Shown here piece by piece: positions 52,626 to 60,920 of a stretch of DNA of 64,000 nucleotides. How positions within the stretch are numbered: the stretch's first letter is position 1; each line of letters opens with the position of its first letter. The translations under genes and the position numbers were made by a program. The notes beneath the pieces are model-generated. The model saw only the letters and a list, made by a program, of their open reading frames with translations. It was not told the DNA's origin and did no database searches. Origin of the DNA: Nocardia xishanensis NBRC 101358 (lineage in GTDB: Bacteria > Actinomycetota > Actinomycetes > Mycobacteriales > Mycobacteriaceae); contig NZ_BDCF01000025.1 of assembly GCF_001613365.1 (NCBI RefSeq), forward strand, positions 1 to 64,000, written 5' to 3'.

Positions 52626-54140
52626 TCAGCGCCCGGAACGACGACCGAGCGGGACGCGAAGGACGGCGTCCGTGCCGACGTCGGCGCCGGGGTGCAGGCC
52701 GATGGAGCCGCCGAGTTCCGCGGTCACCAGCGTGCGCACGATCTGCAGGCCGAGGCGATCGGAGGCTTCCAGGCTGAAGCCGGGCGGGAGGCCGCGGCCG
52801 TCGTCGCTGATGATCACGTCGAGCCAGCGCGCGGAGCGCTCGGAACGAATCGTCACGGTGCCGGTCTGACCGGAGTCGAAGGCGTGCTCGATGGCGTTCT
52901 GCACCAACTCGGTCAGCACCATCACCAGCGGGGTGGCGCGTTCGGCGGAGAAAACGCCCAGCGAGCCCGCGCGGCGCACCTTGATCCGTGTGGTGTGCAC
53001 GGTCGCGACGTCGGCCATTATCGGCAGCAACCGGTCGACGACCTCGTCCAGATCGACTTCTTCGTCCACCGACATCGACAGCATCTCGTGCACCGAGGCG
53101 ATCGAGGTCACCCTGCGCACCGACTCCGTCAGCGCGACCTGCGCCTCCTCGTTCTCGGTGCGGCGGGCCTGCAAACGCAGCAGCGCGGCGACGGTCTGGA
53201 GATTGTTCTTCACCCGGTGGTGGATTTCGCGGATCGTCGCGTCCTTGGACAGCAGCGCGCGGTCGCGCCGCTTCACCTCGGTGACGTCGCGGACCAGCAC
53301 CGCGGCGCCGGCGAGTTCACCGTGCGGGCGCAACACGAGGGTCCGCAGCAGCACGGTGGCGCCGCGCGCCTCGACCTCCATGCGTCGTCCGGTGCGTCCG
53401 GCCAGCGCGGCCTGGATGTCGCCGACGACCTCTTGGGCGTCGAACGGGTCGGTGATCAGCGAGCGGGTGGTGACGGCCAGATCCTGTCCGGCCAGATCGC
53501 TCTGCAGGCCCATCCGGTGATAGGCCGAGAGCGCGTTCGGGCTGGCGTAGACCACCGTGCCGTCGGTGTCGAGCCGGATGAAGCCGTCGCCCGCGCGCGG
53601 GCTGGAATGCGTGGCGGCCCGGTCCTCGGTGGTCGGGAAACTGCCGTCGGCGATCATCTGACACAGGTCGTCCGCGCACGCGACGTAGGCGATCTCGAGG
53701 GTGCTGCGTACCCGGGAGCGCTGCATGTCGGTGTCGCGGGAAAGCACCGCGATCACGTCGTCGCCGCAGCGCACCGGGATGGCCTCGCGGATGGCGTGCA
53801 CCGGATGCGGGTGATAGACGCCCTGCGCCTCCACATCGCTGTCGGCGCGCACGATCTTGCCGGTCATCAACGCGTCGAAGACCTGCGGATGATCGGCCTG
53901 GACGGCGGTGGTGCCGACCAGGTCCTCCACGTGCACGGTAGCCGCCGTGGTCGGACGGCACTGAGCGACGCACACGATGTCCGCGCCTTCGACAATCGGA
54001 CCCGCACCGACCCACAGCAGCAGGTCGGCGAAGGACAGATCGGCGAGCAACTGCCAATCTCCAACCACCCGTTGCAGATGATCCACGGCGACGCCGGGCA
54101 GGTCGGTGTGTTCGGCAAGAAGCTCGCTCAGTGTCGCCAC
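52626..54140 (-). CDS. pdtaS: Sensor histidine kinase PdtaS
   Basis: A 504-residue soluble kinase: N-terminal GAF-like domain (about 1-160), PAS domain (about 180-290), HisKA_2 dimerisation/phosphorylation region (REIHHRVKNNLQT, His307/His308) and a C-terminal ATPase domain (ELVQNAIEHAF, DDGRGLPPG). In mycobacteria PdtaS phosphorylates PdtaR, an ANTAR-domain antiterminator, and responds to nitric oxide and copper. PdtaR is not in the window. GTG start at 54140. Equivalent to Rv3220c. Confidence 0.95.
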   Translation of the reverse strand: MATLSELLAEHTDLPGVAVDHLQRVVGDWQLLADLSFADLLLWVGAGPIVEGADIVCVAQCRPTTAATVHVEDLVGTTAVQADHPQVFDALMTGKIVRADSDVEAQGVYHPHPVHAIREAIPVRCGDDVIAVLSRDTDMQRSRVRSTLEIAYVACADDLCQMIADGSFPTTEDRAATHSSPRAGDGFIRLDTDGTVVYASPNALSAYHRMGLQSDLAGQDLAVTTRSLITDPFDAQEVVGDIQAALAGRTGRRMEVEARGATVLLRTLVLRPHGELAGAAVLVRDVTEVKRRDRALLSKDATIREIHHRVKNNLQTVAALLRLQARRTENEEAQVALTESVRRVTSIASVHEMLSMSVDEEVDLDEVVDRLLPIMADVATVHTTRIKVRRAGSLGVFSAERATPLVMVLTELVQNAIEHAFDSGQTGTVTIRSERSARWLDVIISDDGRGLPPGFSLEASDRLGLQIVRTLVTAELGGSIGLHPGADVGTDAVLRVPLGRRSGR

Positions 54141-54160
54141 GTTCGGTCTACCGCTTCGCG

Positions 54161-54376
54161 CTAGGAGATGACGGCGATGAGATCGCCCTGCTGTAGCACC
54201 TGGCCGGGCGCGACCGCGACGGCGGTGACCTCGCCGCCGTGCTCGGCGAGCACCGGGATCTCCATCTTCATCGACTCCAGCAGGATCAGCGTCTGGTCGA
54301 TCTCGACGTGATCGCCCACGGCCACGTCCACGGTAATGACCGTGGACACCATCTCCGCGCGCACTTCCTCAGCCAT
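54161..54376 (-). CDS. Biotinylated carrier protein, TB7.3-like
   Basis: A 71-residue biotinyl/lipoyl domain. The acceptor motif ESMKMEIPV centres on Lys37, which would carry biotin. It corresponds to Rv3221c (TB7.3); stand-alone carriers serve acyl-CoA carboxylases, with the partner elsewhere. It lies 20 bp upstream of pdtaS and may share a transcript. Confidence 0.92.
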   Translation of the reverse strand: MAEEVRAEMVSTVITVDVAVGDHVEIDQTLILLESMKMEIPVLAEHGGEVTAVAVAPGQVLQQGDLIAVIS

Positions 54377-54509
54377 GACACCTCATTCACTCGGTTGATC
54401 GGGCGGCTCCGCCGGACCTCGGGCGGCGACGCCGCACCGCGCCGTATCCGCTGAAGGTACAGCCAACCACACATGAAAGAATGGCCTTCAATCAGAAGGG
54501 AGACTACCT

Positions 54510-54584
54510 ATGGGTAAGCGCGGACGTAAGAAGCGCAGCCGCAAGGGAAACGCGGCCAACCACGGCAAGCGGCCCAACGCCTGA
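54510..54584 (+). CDS. Ribosomal protein bL37 (24 residues)
   Basis: A tiny highly basic protein, MGKRGRKKRSRKG then a Gly/Asn/His-rich end NHGKRPNA. This matches the mycobacterial ribosomal protein bL37, found in structures of mycobacterial ribosomes. The ATG has an AGAAGGGA site 5-6 bp upstream and a perfect 21-bp terminator follows. Too short for most gene finders; the sequence and its signals make it convincing. Confidence 0.88.
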   Translation: MGKRGRKKRSRKGNAANHGKRPNA

Positions 54585-54597
54585 GCCGCAGCGCACG

Positions 54598-54650
54598 AAA
54601 CGACCGAGCGGCACGCTCCCCACTGGGAAGAGCGTGCCGCTCGGTCGTTT
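54598..54650. terminator. Perfect 21-bp bidirectional terminator
   Basis: AAACGACCGAGCGGCACGCTC (54598-54618) pairs exactly with 54630-54650 around an 11-base loop; T and A runs flank both sides. Between the bL37 gene and the convergent rshA gene. Confidence 0.95.
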
Positions 54651-54657
54651 TCGGGTC

Positions 54658-54945
54658 TCAGGCCTCGGGGCTGTCGGACCTGATCACCGTGATCGACTTG
54701 TGGATCTCCAGAGTCAGCCGGTCGCGCAACGAGTCCGGCGCTCTGTCGCCGCCGCACTTGCGGCTGAGCAGACTCTTGATCTTCTCCTCGATGCCGTACG
54801 CCTCGATACACGGCGAGCAGTGATCCATATGATGCTGCAGGCGAGCGCGGGTCGCGTCGTCACATTCGCCGTCCAGCATGAGCCAGACGTCGGCCAGTAC
54901 CGCCGTGCAGTCGAGGTCCATGTCGGGGTCCCGCTCCACACTCAC
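54658..54945 (-). CDS. rshA: Zinc-binding anti-sigma factor RshA
   Basis: A 95-residue ZAS-type anti-sigma factor. The HxxxCxxC motif is seen as HMDHCSPC (about 40-47), with a further upstream Cys (DGEC) as fourth partner. It holds SigH inactive until oxidation of the zinc site. GTG at 54945 overlaps the sigH stop by four bases. Corresponds to Rv3221A. Confidence 0.93.
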   Translation of the reverse strand: MSVERDPDMDLDCTAVLADVWLMLDGECDDATRARLQHHMDHCSPCIEAYGIEEKIKSLLSRKCGGDRAPDSLRDRLTLEIHKSITVIRSDSPEA

Positions 54946-55700
54946 TGCTTGACCTCCTGGCGCTCGCTGCGGTTGAACCCCCGTTCGCGCGCCACGTCGG
55001 CGAGCAAACCTTTCAATTGCTTGCGGCCGCGGTGCAGCCGGGACATCACCGTACCGATGGGAGTGCCCATGATGTCGGCGATCTCCTTGTACGGGAAGCC
55101 TTCGACGTCCGCGTAATACACCGCCATACGGAATTCTTCCGGCAGTTCCTGCAGCGCGGCCTTGATGTCGTCGTCCGGCAGTGCGTCGAGCGCCTCGACC
55201 TCGGCCGAGCGCAGACCGGTCGAGCTGTGCTCCGCGGTGGCGGCCAGCTGCCAGTCGGTGATCTCGTCGGTCGGGTACTGCGCGGGCTGGCGCTGCTTCT
55301 TGCGGTAGGAGTTGATGTAGGTGTTCGTCAGGATCCGGTACAACCAGGCGCGCAGGTTGGTGCCCTCCTTGAAGGACTTGAACCCCTGGAACGCCTTGAC
55401 GTAGGTCTCCTGCACGAGGTCCTCGGCGTCGGCCGGGTTCCTGGTCATACGCAGCGCCGCGCCGTAGAGCTGGTCGAGCAGCGGGAGCGCGTCCCGCTCG
55501 AATCGCCGCGCCAGCTCGGCATCATCGACCGCGGTGCCGACCTCGCCGTCGTCGTGCACCACGCCTTCGTCGCTCGTCACACCTGTCCCTTCGATAGCTG
55601 TACCTGCCAAATCTACCGGCAAGTCCAGATCGGAGGGGAACCCGGCATTCGTCGGCGACGCGACGGTCCACACCGGACGTTCGTCGAGCAGAACGGACAC
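54942..55700 (-). CDS. sigH: ECF sigma factor SigH/SigR
   Basis: A 252-residue ECF sigma factor for thiol-oxidative and heat stress. Region 2 is MTRNPADAEDLVQETYVKAFQGFKSF with AWLYRILTNTYINSYRKKQRQP, and region 4 is ALPEEFRMAVYYADVEGFPYKEIADIMGTPIGTVMSRLHRGRKQLK. GTG at 55700 has AAGGAG exactly 6 bp upstream and is preferred to ATG 55724 or 55706; a shorter form from GTG 55580 would match M. tuberculosis SigH. The ~70-residue N-terminal extension is unusual compared with M. tuberculosis; Streptomyces SigR has an unstable long form. Confidence 0.93.
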   Translation of the reverse strand: MSVLLDERPVWTVASPTNAGFPSDLDLPVDLAGTAIEGTGVTSDEGVVHDDGEVGTAVDDAELARRFERDALPLLDQLYGAALRMTRNPADAEDLVQETYVKAFQGFKSFKEGTNLRAWLYRILTNTYINSYRKKQRQPAQYPTDEITDWQLAATAEHSSTGLRSAEVEALDALPDDDIKAALQELPEEFRMAVYYADVEGFPYKEIADIMGTPIGTVMSRLHRGRKQLKGLLADVARERGFNRSERQEVKQ

Positions 55701-55775
55701 CGACATCTCCTTCACGTGGTCCATCGTGCTGTTCGTCCGGCGCGACGGCGGTCCGCCGCGCCTGTTATCGCATGC

Positions 55776-55802
55776 AACATGCCCGCCTCACGCTGTGTTC
55801 CC
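55776..55802 (-). promoter_or_regulatory. SigH-type autoregulatory promoter
   Basis: On the minus strand, GGGAAC at 55802-55797 and GTT at 55778-55776 are separated by 18 bases, the SigR/SigH consensus GGGAAT-N18-GTT with one mismatch. It lies about 75 bp before the preferred sigH start, so SigH would transcribe its own operon. Confidence 0.75.
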
Positions 55803-55902
55803 ACGCGCGGCGCTTCGCGGTTTCCCGCACGGGACGAACGGCACGGGGGCGGCTGGAAATCGAGTTGCGGAACGGGCGCCGCGCGCGGCTAATCTGTCGC
55901 CC

Positions 55903-56394
55903 ATGGCAGGCGCTTCGACCCCCGCGATCCGCACCCTGACCAAGGCGGGCATAGCGCACCGCGTGCACTCCTACGCCCACGATCCGCGCGCCGACTCCTA
56001 CGGCGCCGAGGCGGTCGATGCGTTGGCCGCCGAGCTCGGCGTGAGCGCGGCGCAGATCTTCAAGACGTTGGTGGTCGAGTTGTCGACCGGCACGCTCGCG
56101 GTCGCGGTGCTTCCGGTGCCGAATACGCTGTCGCTCAAGGCCGCCGCCGCTGCCCTGAGTGCGCCCAAGGCGGCGATGGCCGACAAGACCAAGGCCGAAC
56201 GCACCACCGGTTACGTACTCGGCGGCATCTCCCCGCTCGGGCAACGCAAGCAGCTGCCGACCGTGGTCGACGACTCGGCGCTGCGCTGGGACCGTGTGCT
56301 GTGCAGCGCGGGCAAGCGCGGACTGGAGATCGAACTCGCGCCCGCCGACCTGGTCCGCGCCGCGTCGGCGGTCACCGCGTCCATCACGGCCTGA
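55903..56394 (+). CDS. ybaK: YbaK/EbsC-type Cys-tRNA(Pro) deacylase
   Basis: A 163-residue trans-editing enzyme: IAHRVHSYAHDP, AAELGVSAAQIFKTLVVEL with the conserved Phe-Lys-Thr-Leu, AVLPVPNTLSLKAAAAAL and TGYVLGGISPLGQRKQLPTVVDDSAL, the classic YbaK GGISP loop. It removes cysteine misattached to tRNA-Pro. In M. tuberculosis the matching place holds Rv3224A/B, a broken version; here it is intact. ATG at 55903. Confidence 0.93.
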   Translation: MAGASTPAIRTLTKAGIAHRVHSYAHDPRADSYGAEAVDALAAELGVSAAQIFKTLVVELSTGTLAVAVLPVPNTLSLKAAAAALSAPKAAMADKTKAERTTGYVLGGISPLGQRKQLPTVVDDSALRWDRVLCSAGKRGLEIELAPADLVRAASAVTASITA

Positions 56395-56595
56395 GGGCAA
56401 CGCCGAAGGGCGGCACAACCGGCGGCCCTGCGGCGTCGAATTGCTCTGTGTAACGCCTCGGGCGGCACGACCCCGAAACAGCGGGCGCGCCGCCCCTTCT
56501 GTGCGTTACTGATCTGTGCGTCACCCGCTCCAAGTCGCTGATTTCTGCGTTACCGAACAAGGTCCGATTCATCCGACCCGAGGATGTGATGCGAA

Positions 56596-56982
56596 ATGTC
56601 CCAGCACTACCGTCTGCGCACCGCGATCGTCGCTCTCGCCGGAGCCGCCCTGCTGACCGCAGGCTCCGCCGCGTTGCAGGCGCCCGAGGCCGCCGCCGCG
56701 CCGGGCGGCCCGTCCGCGACTCAGGTCGAGGGCCCGTTCGACGGGCTGGCCGGTGACGAGTCCGACGGCGATCCCTTCGCCGGGCTGGCCGGTGGGGATT
56801 CCGACAAGAAGTCCGACGACAAGTCCGAGAAGAAGTCCGAACTCGACAAGGAGCTGGACGAGAAGGCGGACAAGGCCGAGAAGAACAGCGGCGGCGTCAC
56901 CAGCGCGATCATCGATCTGGTGGCCGACGTCATCAAGTGCGGGCTCAACATCGCCACCGACTCGGTGAAATGCAAGCTGTGA
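56596..56982 (+). CDS. Secreted acidic hypothetical protein
   Basis: A 128-residue exported protein. A signal peptide (RTAIVALAGAALLTAGSAALQAPEAAAA) is followed by two similar repeats, FDGLAGDESDGD and FAGLAGGDSDKK, then a Lys/Asp/Glu/Ser-rich charged helix and a hydrophobic C-terminus with two cysteines (IKCGLNIATDSVKCKL) that may form a disulfide. I do not recognise the family. ATG at 56596 with an AGGATGTG region upstream. Confidence 0.7.
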   Translation: MSQHYRLRTAIVALAGAALLTAGSAALQAPEAAAAPGGPSATQVEGPFDGLAGDESDGDPFAGLAGGDSDKKSDDKSEKKSELDKELDEKADKAEKNSGGVTSAIIDLVADVIKCGLNIATDSVKCKL

Positions 56983-57018
56983 GGCACACGAGCCGACGGG
57001 AGCGCGAAGGCCGGGCGA

Positions 57019-57825
57019 TCACAAAAGGCTGATCTGCCCGGCTGTCTCCGCGCCGCTGCCACCCGACACCTCGGCGAGCAGTTCGGGACCGTTGTTCTTC
57101 ACGCTGTTCACCAGCGGCGACACCGGGCGCGCGACGATGCCCGCCACCTCGTCCACGCTCGGTGTCGCGAGCAGTTCCGCCGGGGCCGGGTGGTCCGGGT
57201 CCAGCCAGGCGTCCCAGTGCTCGCGCGCCATCGGCAGCGGCATCCGGTCGTGGATGCGGGCCAGGTCGCCGACCGCGTCGGTGGTCAGGATGGTGCAGGA
57301 AAGCAGCGGCTCGCTGTCGCGCACCGAGCGGTCCCGCCACACCGACCACAGCCCCGCCATGTACAGCAGGGAGCCGTCCGCGTTGGCCATGAAGTAGGGG
57401 TGCTTGACGGCCTTGCCCTTCGCGCCGCCGATCGAATCCGGTTCCGTCAGCCACTCGTACCAGCCGTCCATCGGCACCAGGCAGCGCCGGTATTTCACGG
57501 CGTCGCGGAACGAAGGGGTGGTGGCCGCCTTGTCCGCGCGGGCGTTGAAGAGCGGCTTGCCCTTGGCAGGGACGCCGGGTTCGGCGGCCTTGGTCCAGGT
57601 GGGGATCAGTCCCCACCGCATTCGCCGGATGCGCAGCTTCGGATCGTCGTCGGGGTGGTCGTGGTCGCGCCGCTCGACCACGGTCAGCACCCGATTCGTC
57701 GGCGCCACGTTATAGTTCTCGAAACCACTTGCGCGTGAGTCTTTTTCGCTGCCGGTCTCGTCGATGGCGTCCAGCTCGACCGCGAGCCTGCCCGGGTTCG
57801 TCGTCGTCGCATATCGTCCGCACAT
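57019..57825 (-). CDS. SRAP-domain protein (YedK/HMCES family)
   Basis: A 268-residue SOS-response-associated protein. The mature nucleophile is Cys2 (MCGRYA), and the family blocks NYNVAPTN, RMRWGLIPTWTK, NARADKAATTPSFRD, CLVPMDGWYEW and LARIHDRMPLPM are present. It cross-links to abasic sites in single-stranded DNA to protect them. Corresponds to Rv3226c, next to aroA. Confidence 0.94.
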   Translation of the reverse strand: MCGRYATTTNPGRLAVELDAIDETGSEKDSRASGFENYNVAPTNRVLTVVERRDHDHPDDDPKLRIRRMRWGLIPTWTKAAEPGVPAKGKPLFNARADKAATTPSFRDAVKYRRCLVPMDGWYEWLTEPDSIGGAKGKAVKHPYFMANADGSLLYMAGLWSVWRDRSVRDSEPLLSCTILTTDAVGDLARIHDRMPLPMAREHWDAWLDPDHPAPAELLATPSVDEVAGIVARPVSPLVNSVKNNGPELLAEVSGGSGAETAGQISLL

Positions 57826-57889
57826 ATCTCCGATACTCCCACCTCACACCGACAAGCTCGGGGACAATCGATACCGAGTGGTGACCTGG

Positions 57890-57916
57890 TGAGAGTTTTG
57901 ACCTAGCATTCTCTCA
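57890..57916 (+). promoter_or_regulatory. Inverted repeat before the aldehyde dehydrogenase
   Basis: TGAGAG at 57890-57895 and CTCTCA at 57911-57916 form an inverted repeat with a 15-base spacer, about 80 bp upstream of the ALDH start. It could be an operator. Support is limited to the symmetry. Confidence 0.35.
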
Positions 57917-57995
57917 ACGGATGGGGCGGCCATCACACCCATCCGCTCCGGCACGCGCACCGACCGGCCACCGTAGAGGCAAGAGGAGAGCCCAC

Positions 57996-59504
57996 GTGAC
58001 AACCACCGAGACCACCCCCGCCACACCCGACACGCTGCTGAAGTCTGTCGACCCGGCAACGGGCGAGGTCATCGCCACCTACCCGATCGCCGACGAGGAC
58101 GCGGTGCGCGCGGCCGTCGCCAAGGCCCGCATCGCCGCCACCACCTGGGGCGCGCTGAGCTTCGACGAGCGCCGCAAGCACCTGCTGCGCTGGTCGAGCC
58201 GCTTGGTCGCCGACTCCGAGGAATTCACCGCGCTGATCCACAAGGAGAACGGCAAACCGCTCGACGACGCGTTCCTCGAATTGATGCTCGCGCTCGAGCA
58301 CATCGCGTGGGCGGCCAAGAACGCCAAGAAGCTGCTCGCGCCGAAGAAGGTCTCCCCCGGCGTGCTGATGTCGAACTTCGCCGCCCGTCTCGAGCAGCGC
58401 CCGCTCGGCGTCATCGGCGTGATCGGACCGTGGAACTACCCCGTCTACACTCCGAACGGCTCCATCGCCTACGCCCTCGCCGCGGGCAACACCGTGGTGT
58501 TCAAGCCGAGCGAATTCTCCACTGGCATCGGCAATTTCCTCGCCGAGGCGTTCAAGAAGGCCAACCCCGAACTGCCCGAGGGCATCTTCGAGACCATCAA
58601 CGGCTACGGCGCGACCGGCGCGGCGCTGGTGAAGTCCGGCGTCGACAAGATCGCCTTCACCGGCTCCACCGCGACCGGCAAGCGCATCATGGCCGCGGCC
58701 GCCGAGACCCTCACCCCGGTCCTGCTGGAGTGCGGCGGCAAGGACGCGGTGATCGTGGCAGGCGACGCCGACGTCAAGGCCGCGGCCGACGCGGTGGCCT
58801 GGGGCGCCACCGCCAACAGCGGCCAGACTTGCGCGGGCGTGGAGCGGGTCTACGTCGATCGCTCGGTCCGTGAGGAATTCGTCGCCGAGGTGAAGCGGAT
58901 CCTGTCCGACATCAAGCCCGGCTCGGACGACAAGGCCGCCTACGGCCCGATGACCATGCCGAGCCAGATCGACATCGTGCGCCGCCACATCGAGGACGCG
59001 CTGAAGAAGGGCGGCACCGCGATACTCGGCGGGCCCGAGTCGATCAAAGGCCCGTTCATCGAGCCGGTGGTGCTGGTCGACGTGGACGAGGACTCCGAGG
59101 CGGTGGCCGAGGAGACCTTCGGGCCGACCGTCACCATCCGCACCGTCGACGGCGTGGACGAGGCGGTGGAACTGGCCAACAAGTCCAAGTACGGCCTGTC
59201 CTCGGCGGTGTACTCGAAGAAGAACGGCCTGGACATCGCGCGCCGGTTGCGCGTCGGCGCCACCTCGGTGAACTCGGTGCTCGCCTTCGCCGCCATCCCC
59301 GGACTGCCGTTCGGCGGGGTCGCCGATTCCGGCATCGGCCGCATCCACGGCGAACCCGGCCTGCGTGAGTTCGTGCGGCCGCATTCGATCGCGGTGCAGC
59401 GCTTCACGGTTCCCGGTATGGCGCTGCTCAGCTACACCCGCACCGATTCGACCATGAAGCTGCTGCGCAAGCTGGTTCCGTTCCTGCACGGACGGCACAA
59501 GTAG
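57996..59504 (+). CDS. NAD(P)-dependent aldehyde dehydrogenase
   Basis: A 502-residue ALDH. The catalytic glutamate lies in LLECGGKDAV and the catalytic cysteine in NSGQTCAGVERV (about residues 282-293); the N-terminal coenzyme fold has GVIGVIGPWNYPVYTPNGSIAYALAAGNTVVFKPSE. It oxidises an aldehyde to a carboxylic acid; substrate unknown. GTG at 57996 has AGAGGAGAG upstream. Its insertion between SRAP and aroA is not the mycobacterial order. Confidence 0.93.
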   Translation: MTTTETTPATPDTLLKSVDPATGEVIATYPIADEDAVRAAVAKARIAATTWGALSFDERRKHLLRWSSRLVADSEEFTALIHKENGKPLDDAFLELMLALEHIAWAAKNAKKLLAPKKVSPGVLMSNFAARLEQRPLGVIGVIGPWNYPVYTPNGSIAYALAAGNTVVFKPSEFSTGIGNFLAEAFKKANPELPEGIFETINGYGATGAALVKSGVDKIAFTGSTATGKRIMAAAAETLTPVLLECGGKDAVIVAGDADVKAAADAVAWGATANSGQTCAGVERVYVDRSVREEFVAEVKRILSDIKPGSDDKAAYGPMTMPSQIDIVRRHIEDALKKGGTAILGGPESIKGPFIEPVVLVDVDEDSEAVAEETFGPTVTIRTVDGVDEAVELANKSKYGLSSAVYSKKNGLDIARRLRVGATSVNSVLAFAAIPGLPFGGVADSGIGRIHGEPGLREFVRPHSIAVQRFTVPGMALLSYTRTDSTMKLLRKLVPFLHGRHK

Positions 59505-59642
59505 ACGACGCGGGGTATGCGCGAACCCGCCGCCGCGGACGACGGGTTCGCGCATACCCGCGAGCCCGTCCACCCGGCACCGATTCGGCCGCAGTTCGCG
59601 ACCGACAGTGTGTCCGATCCTCCGATGGGCCAAGATGGACTG

Positions 59643-60920
59643 GTGACTTTCTGGCCAGCGCCCCACGTCGATGTCCCGGTACACGCGACCGTCACCCTGC
59701 CCGGCTCCAAATCGATCACGAATCGCGCACTGATCCTCGCCGCGCTCGCCGACGGACCCTCCACGATCACGGGGGCGCTGCGCAGCCGCGACACCGATCT
59801 CATGATCACCGCGCTCCGCGCGCTGGGCGCGGACATCGCGGGTGACGCCGAGACGCTGCACGTCACCCCGGCGAAGCTGGGCGGCGGCGCGGTCGATTGC
59901 GGCCTCGCGGGCACCGTGATGCGGTTCCTGCCGTCGGTCGCGACGCTGGCCGTCGGTGATGTGGCCTTCGACGGCGACGCCCAGGCTCGGGTGCGGCCGC
60001 TGCGCACCATCCTGGACGCGCTGCGCGGGCTCGGCGCCGAGATCGACGGCGACGCGCTGCCGTTCACCGTGCACGGCAAGGGCGCGCTGCGCGGCGGCCC
60101 GGTCACCATCGACGCCTCGGGATCCTCGCAGTTCGTTTCCGGGCTGCTTCTCTCCGCCGCCCGTTTCGACGAGGGCGTGACCGTGCACCACGACGGCAAA
60201 GCGCTGCCGTCCATGCCGCACATCGAGATGACCGTGGAGATGCTGCGCCGCGCCGACGTTCGAGTGCAGGCGCCCACCGACAGCCGCAAGGCGCAGACCT
60301 GGGTGGTCGAGCCGGGTCCGATCCGCGCTGTCGACTGGGACGTGGAACCGGACCTCTCCAACGCGACACCGTTCCTGGCCGCGGCGGCGGTCACCGGCGG
60401 CGAGGTGCGGATTCCGCACTGGCCGCGACTCACCACCCAGCCCGGTGACGTGATCCGCGAGATCCTCGTGCGCATGGGCGCGGAGGCCAGGGTCTTCGAC
60501 GGCGTGCTCACCGTGCGCGGGCCGGAACGACTGGCGGGCATCGACATCGATCTGCACGACGTCGGCGAGCTCACCCCGACCGTCGCCGCGCTGGCCGCGC
60601 TGGCCGACTCTCCGTCCTGGCTGCGCGGCATCGCGCACCTGCGCGGGCACGAGACCGACCGGCTGGCCGCGCTGTCCACCGAGATCAACCGGCTCGGCGG
60701 CAAGGTCACCGAGACCGAGGACGGGCTGGAGATCGTTCCCGCACCGCTGCACGGCGGCGCCTGGCACTCCTACGCCGACCACCGGATGGCCACCGCGGGC
60801 GCGATCCTCGGCTTGCGGGTGCCCGGCGTCGAGATCGAGGACATCGGCACCACCGCCAAGACGCTGCCGAATTTCGTCGCGCTGTGGGAGCGGATGCTGA
60901 ACGACGGAGCCGCGCACTGA
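59643..60920 (+). CDS. aroA: 3-phosphoshikimate 1-carboxyvinyltransferase
   Basis: EPSP synthase of 425 residues, the sixth step of the shikimate pathway to aromatic amino acids. PGSKSITNRALILAAL (PEP-binding Lys/Ser) near the start, GLAGTVMRFLPSVA, ASGSSQFVSGLLL and the C-terminal HSYADHRMAT. GTG at 59643 starts at VTFWPAPH. Corresponds to Rv3227. Confidence 0.97.
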   Translation: MTFWPAPHVDVPVHATVTLPGSKSITNRALILAALADGPSTITGALRSRDTDLMITALRALGADIAGDAETLHVTPAKLGGGAVDCGLAGTVMRFLPSVATLAVGDVAFDGDAQARVRPLRTILDALRGLGAEIDGDALPFTVHGKGALRGGPVTIDASGSSQFVSGLLLSAARFDEGVTVHHDGKALPSMPHIEMTVEMLRRADVRVQAPTDSRKAQTWVVEPGPIRAVDWDVEPDLSNATPFLAAAAVTGGEVRIPHWPRLTTQPGDVIREILVRMGAEARVFDGVLTVRGPERLAGIDIDLHDVGELTPTVAALAALADSPSWLRGIAHLRGHETDRLAALSTEINRLGGKVTETEDGLEIVPAPLHGGAWHSYADHRMATAGAILGLRVPGVEIEDIGTTAKTLPNFVALWERMLNDGAAH

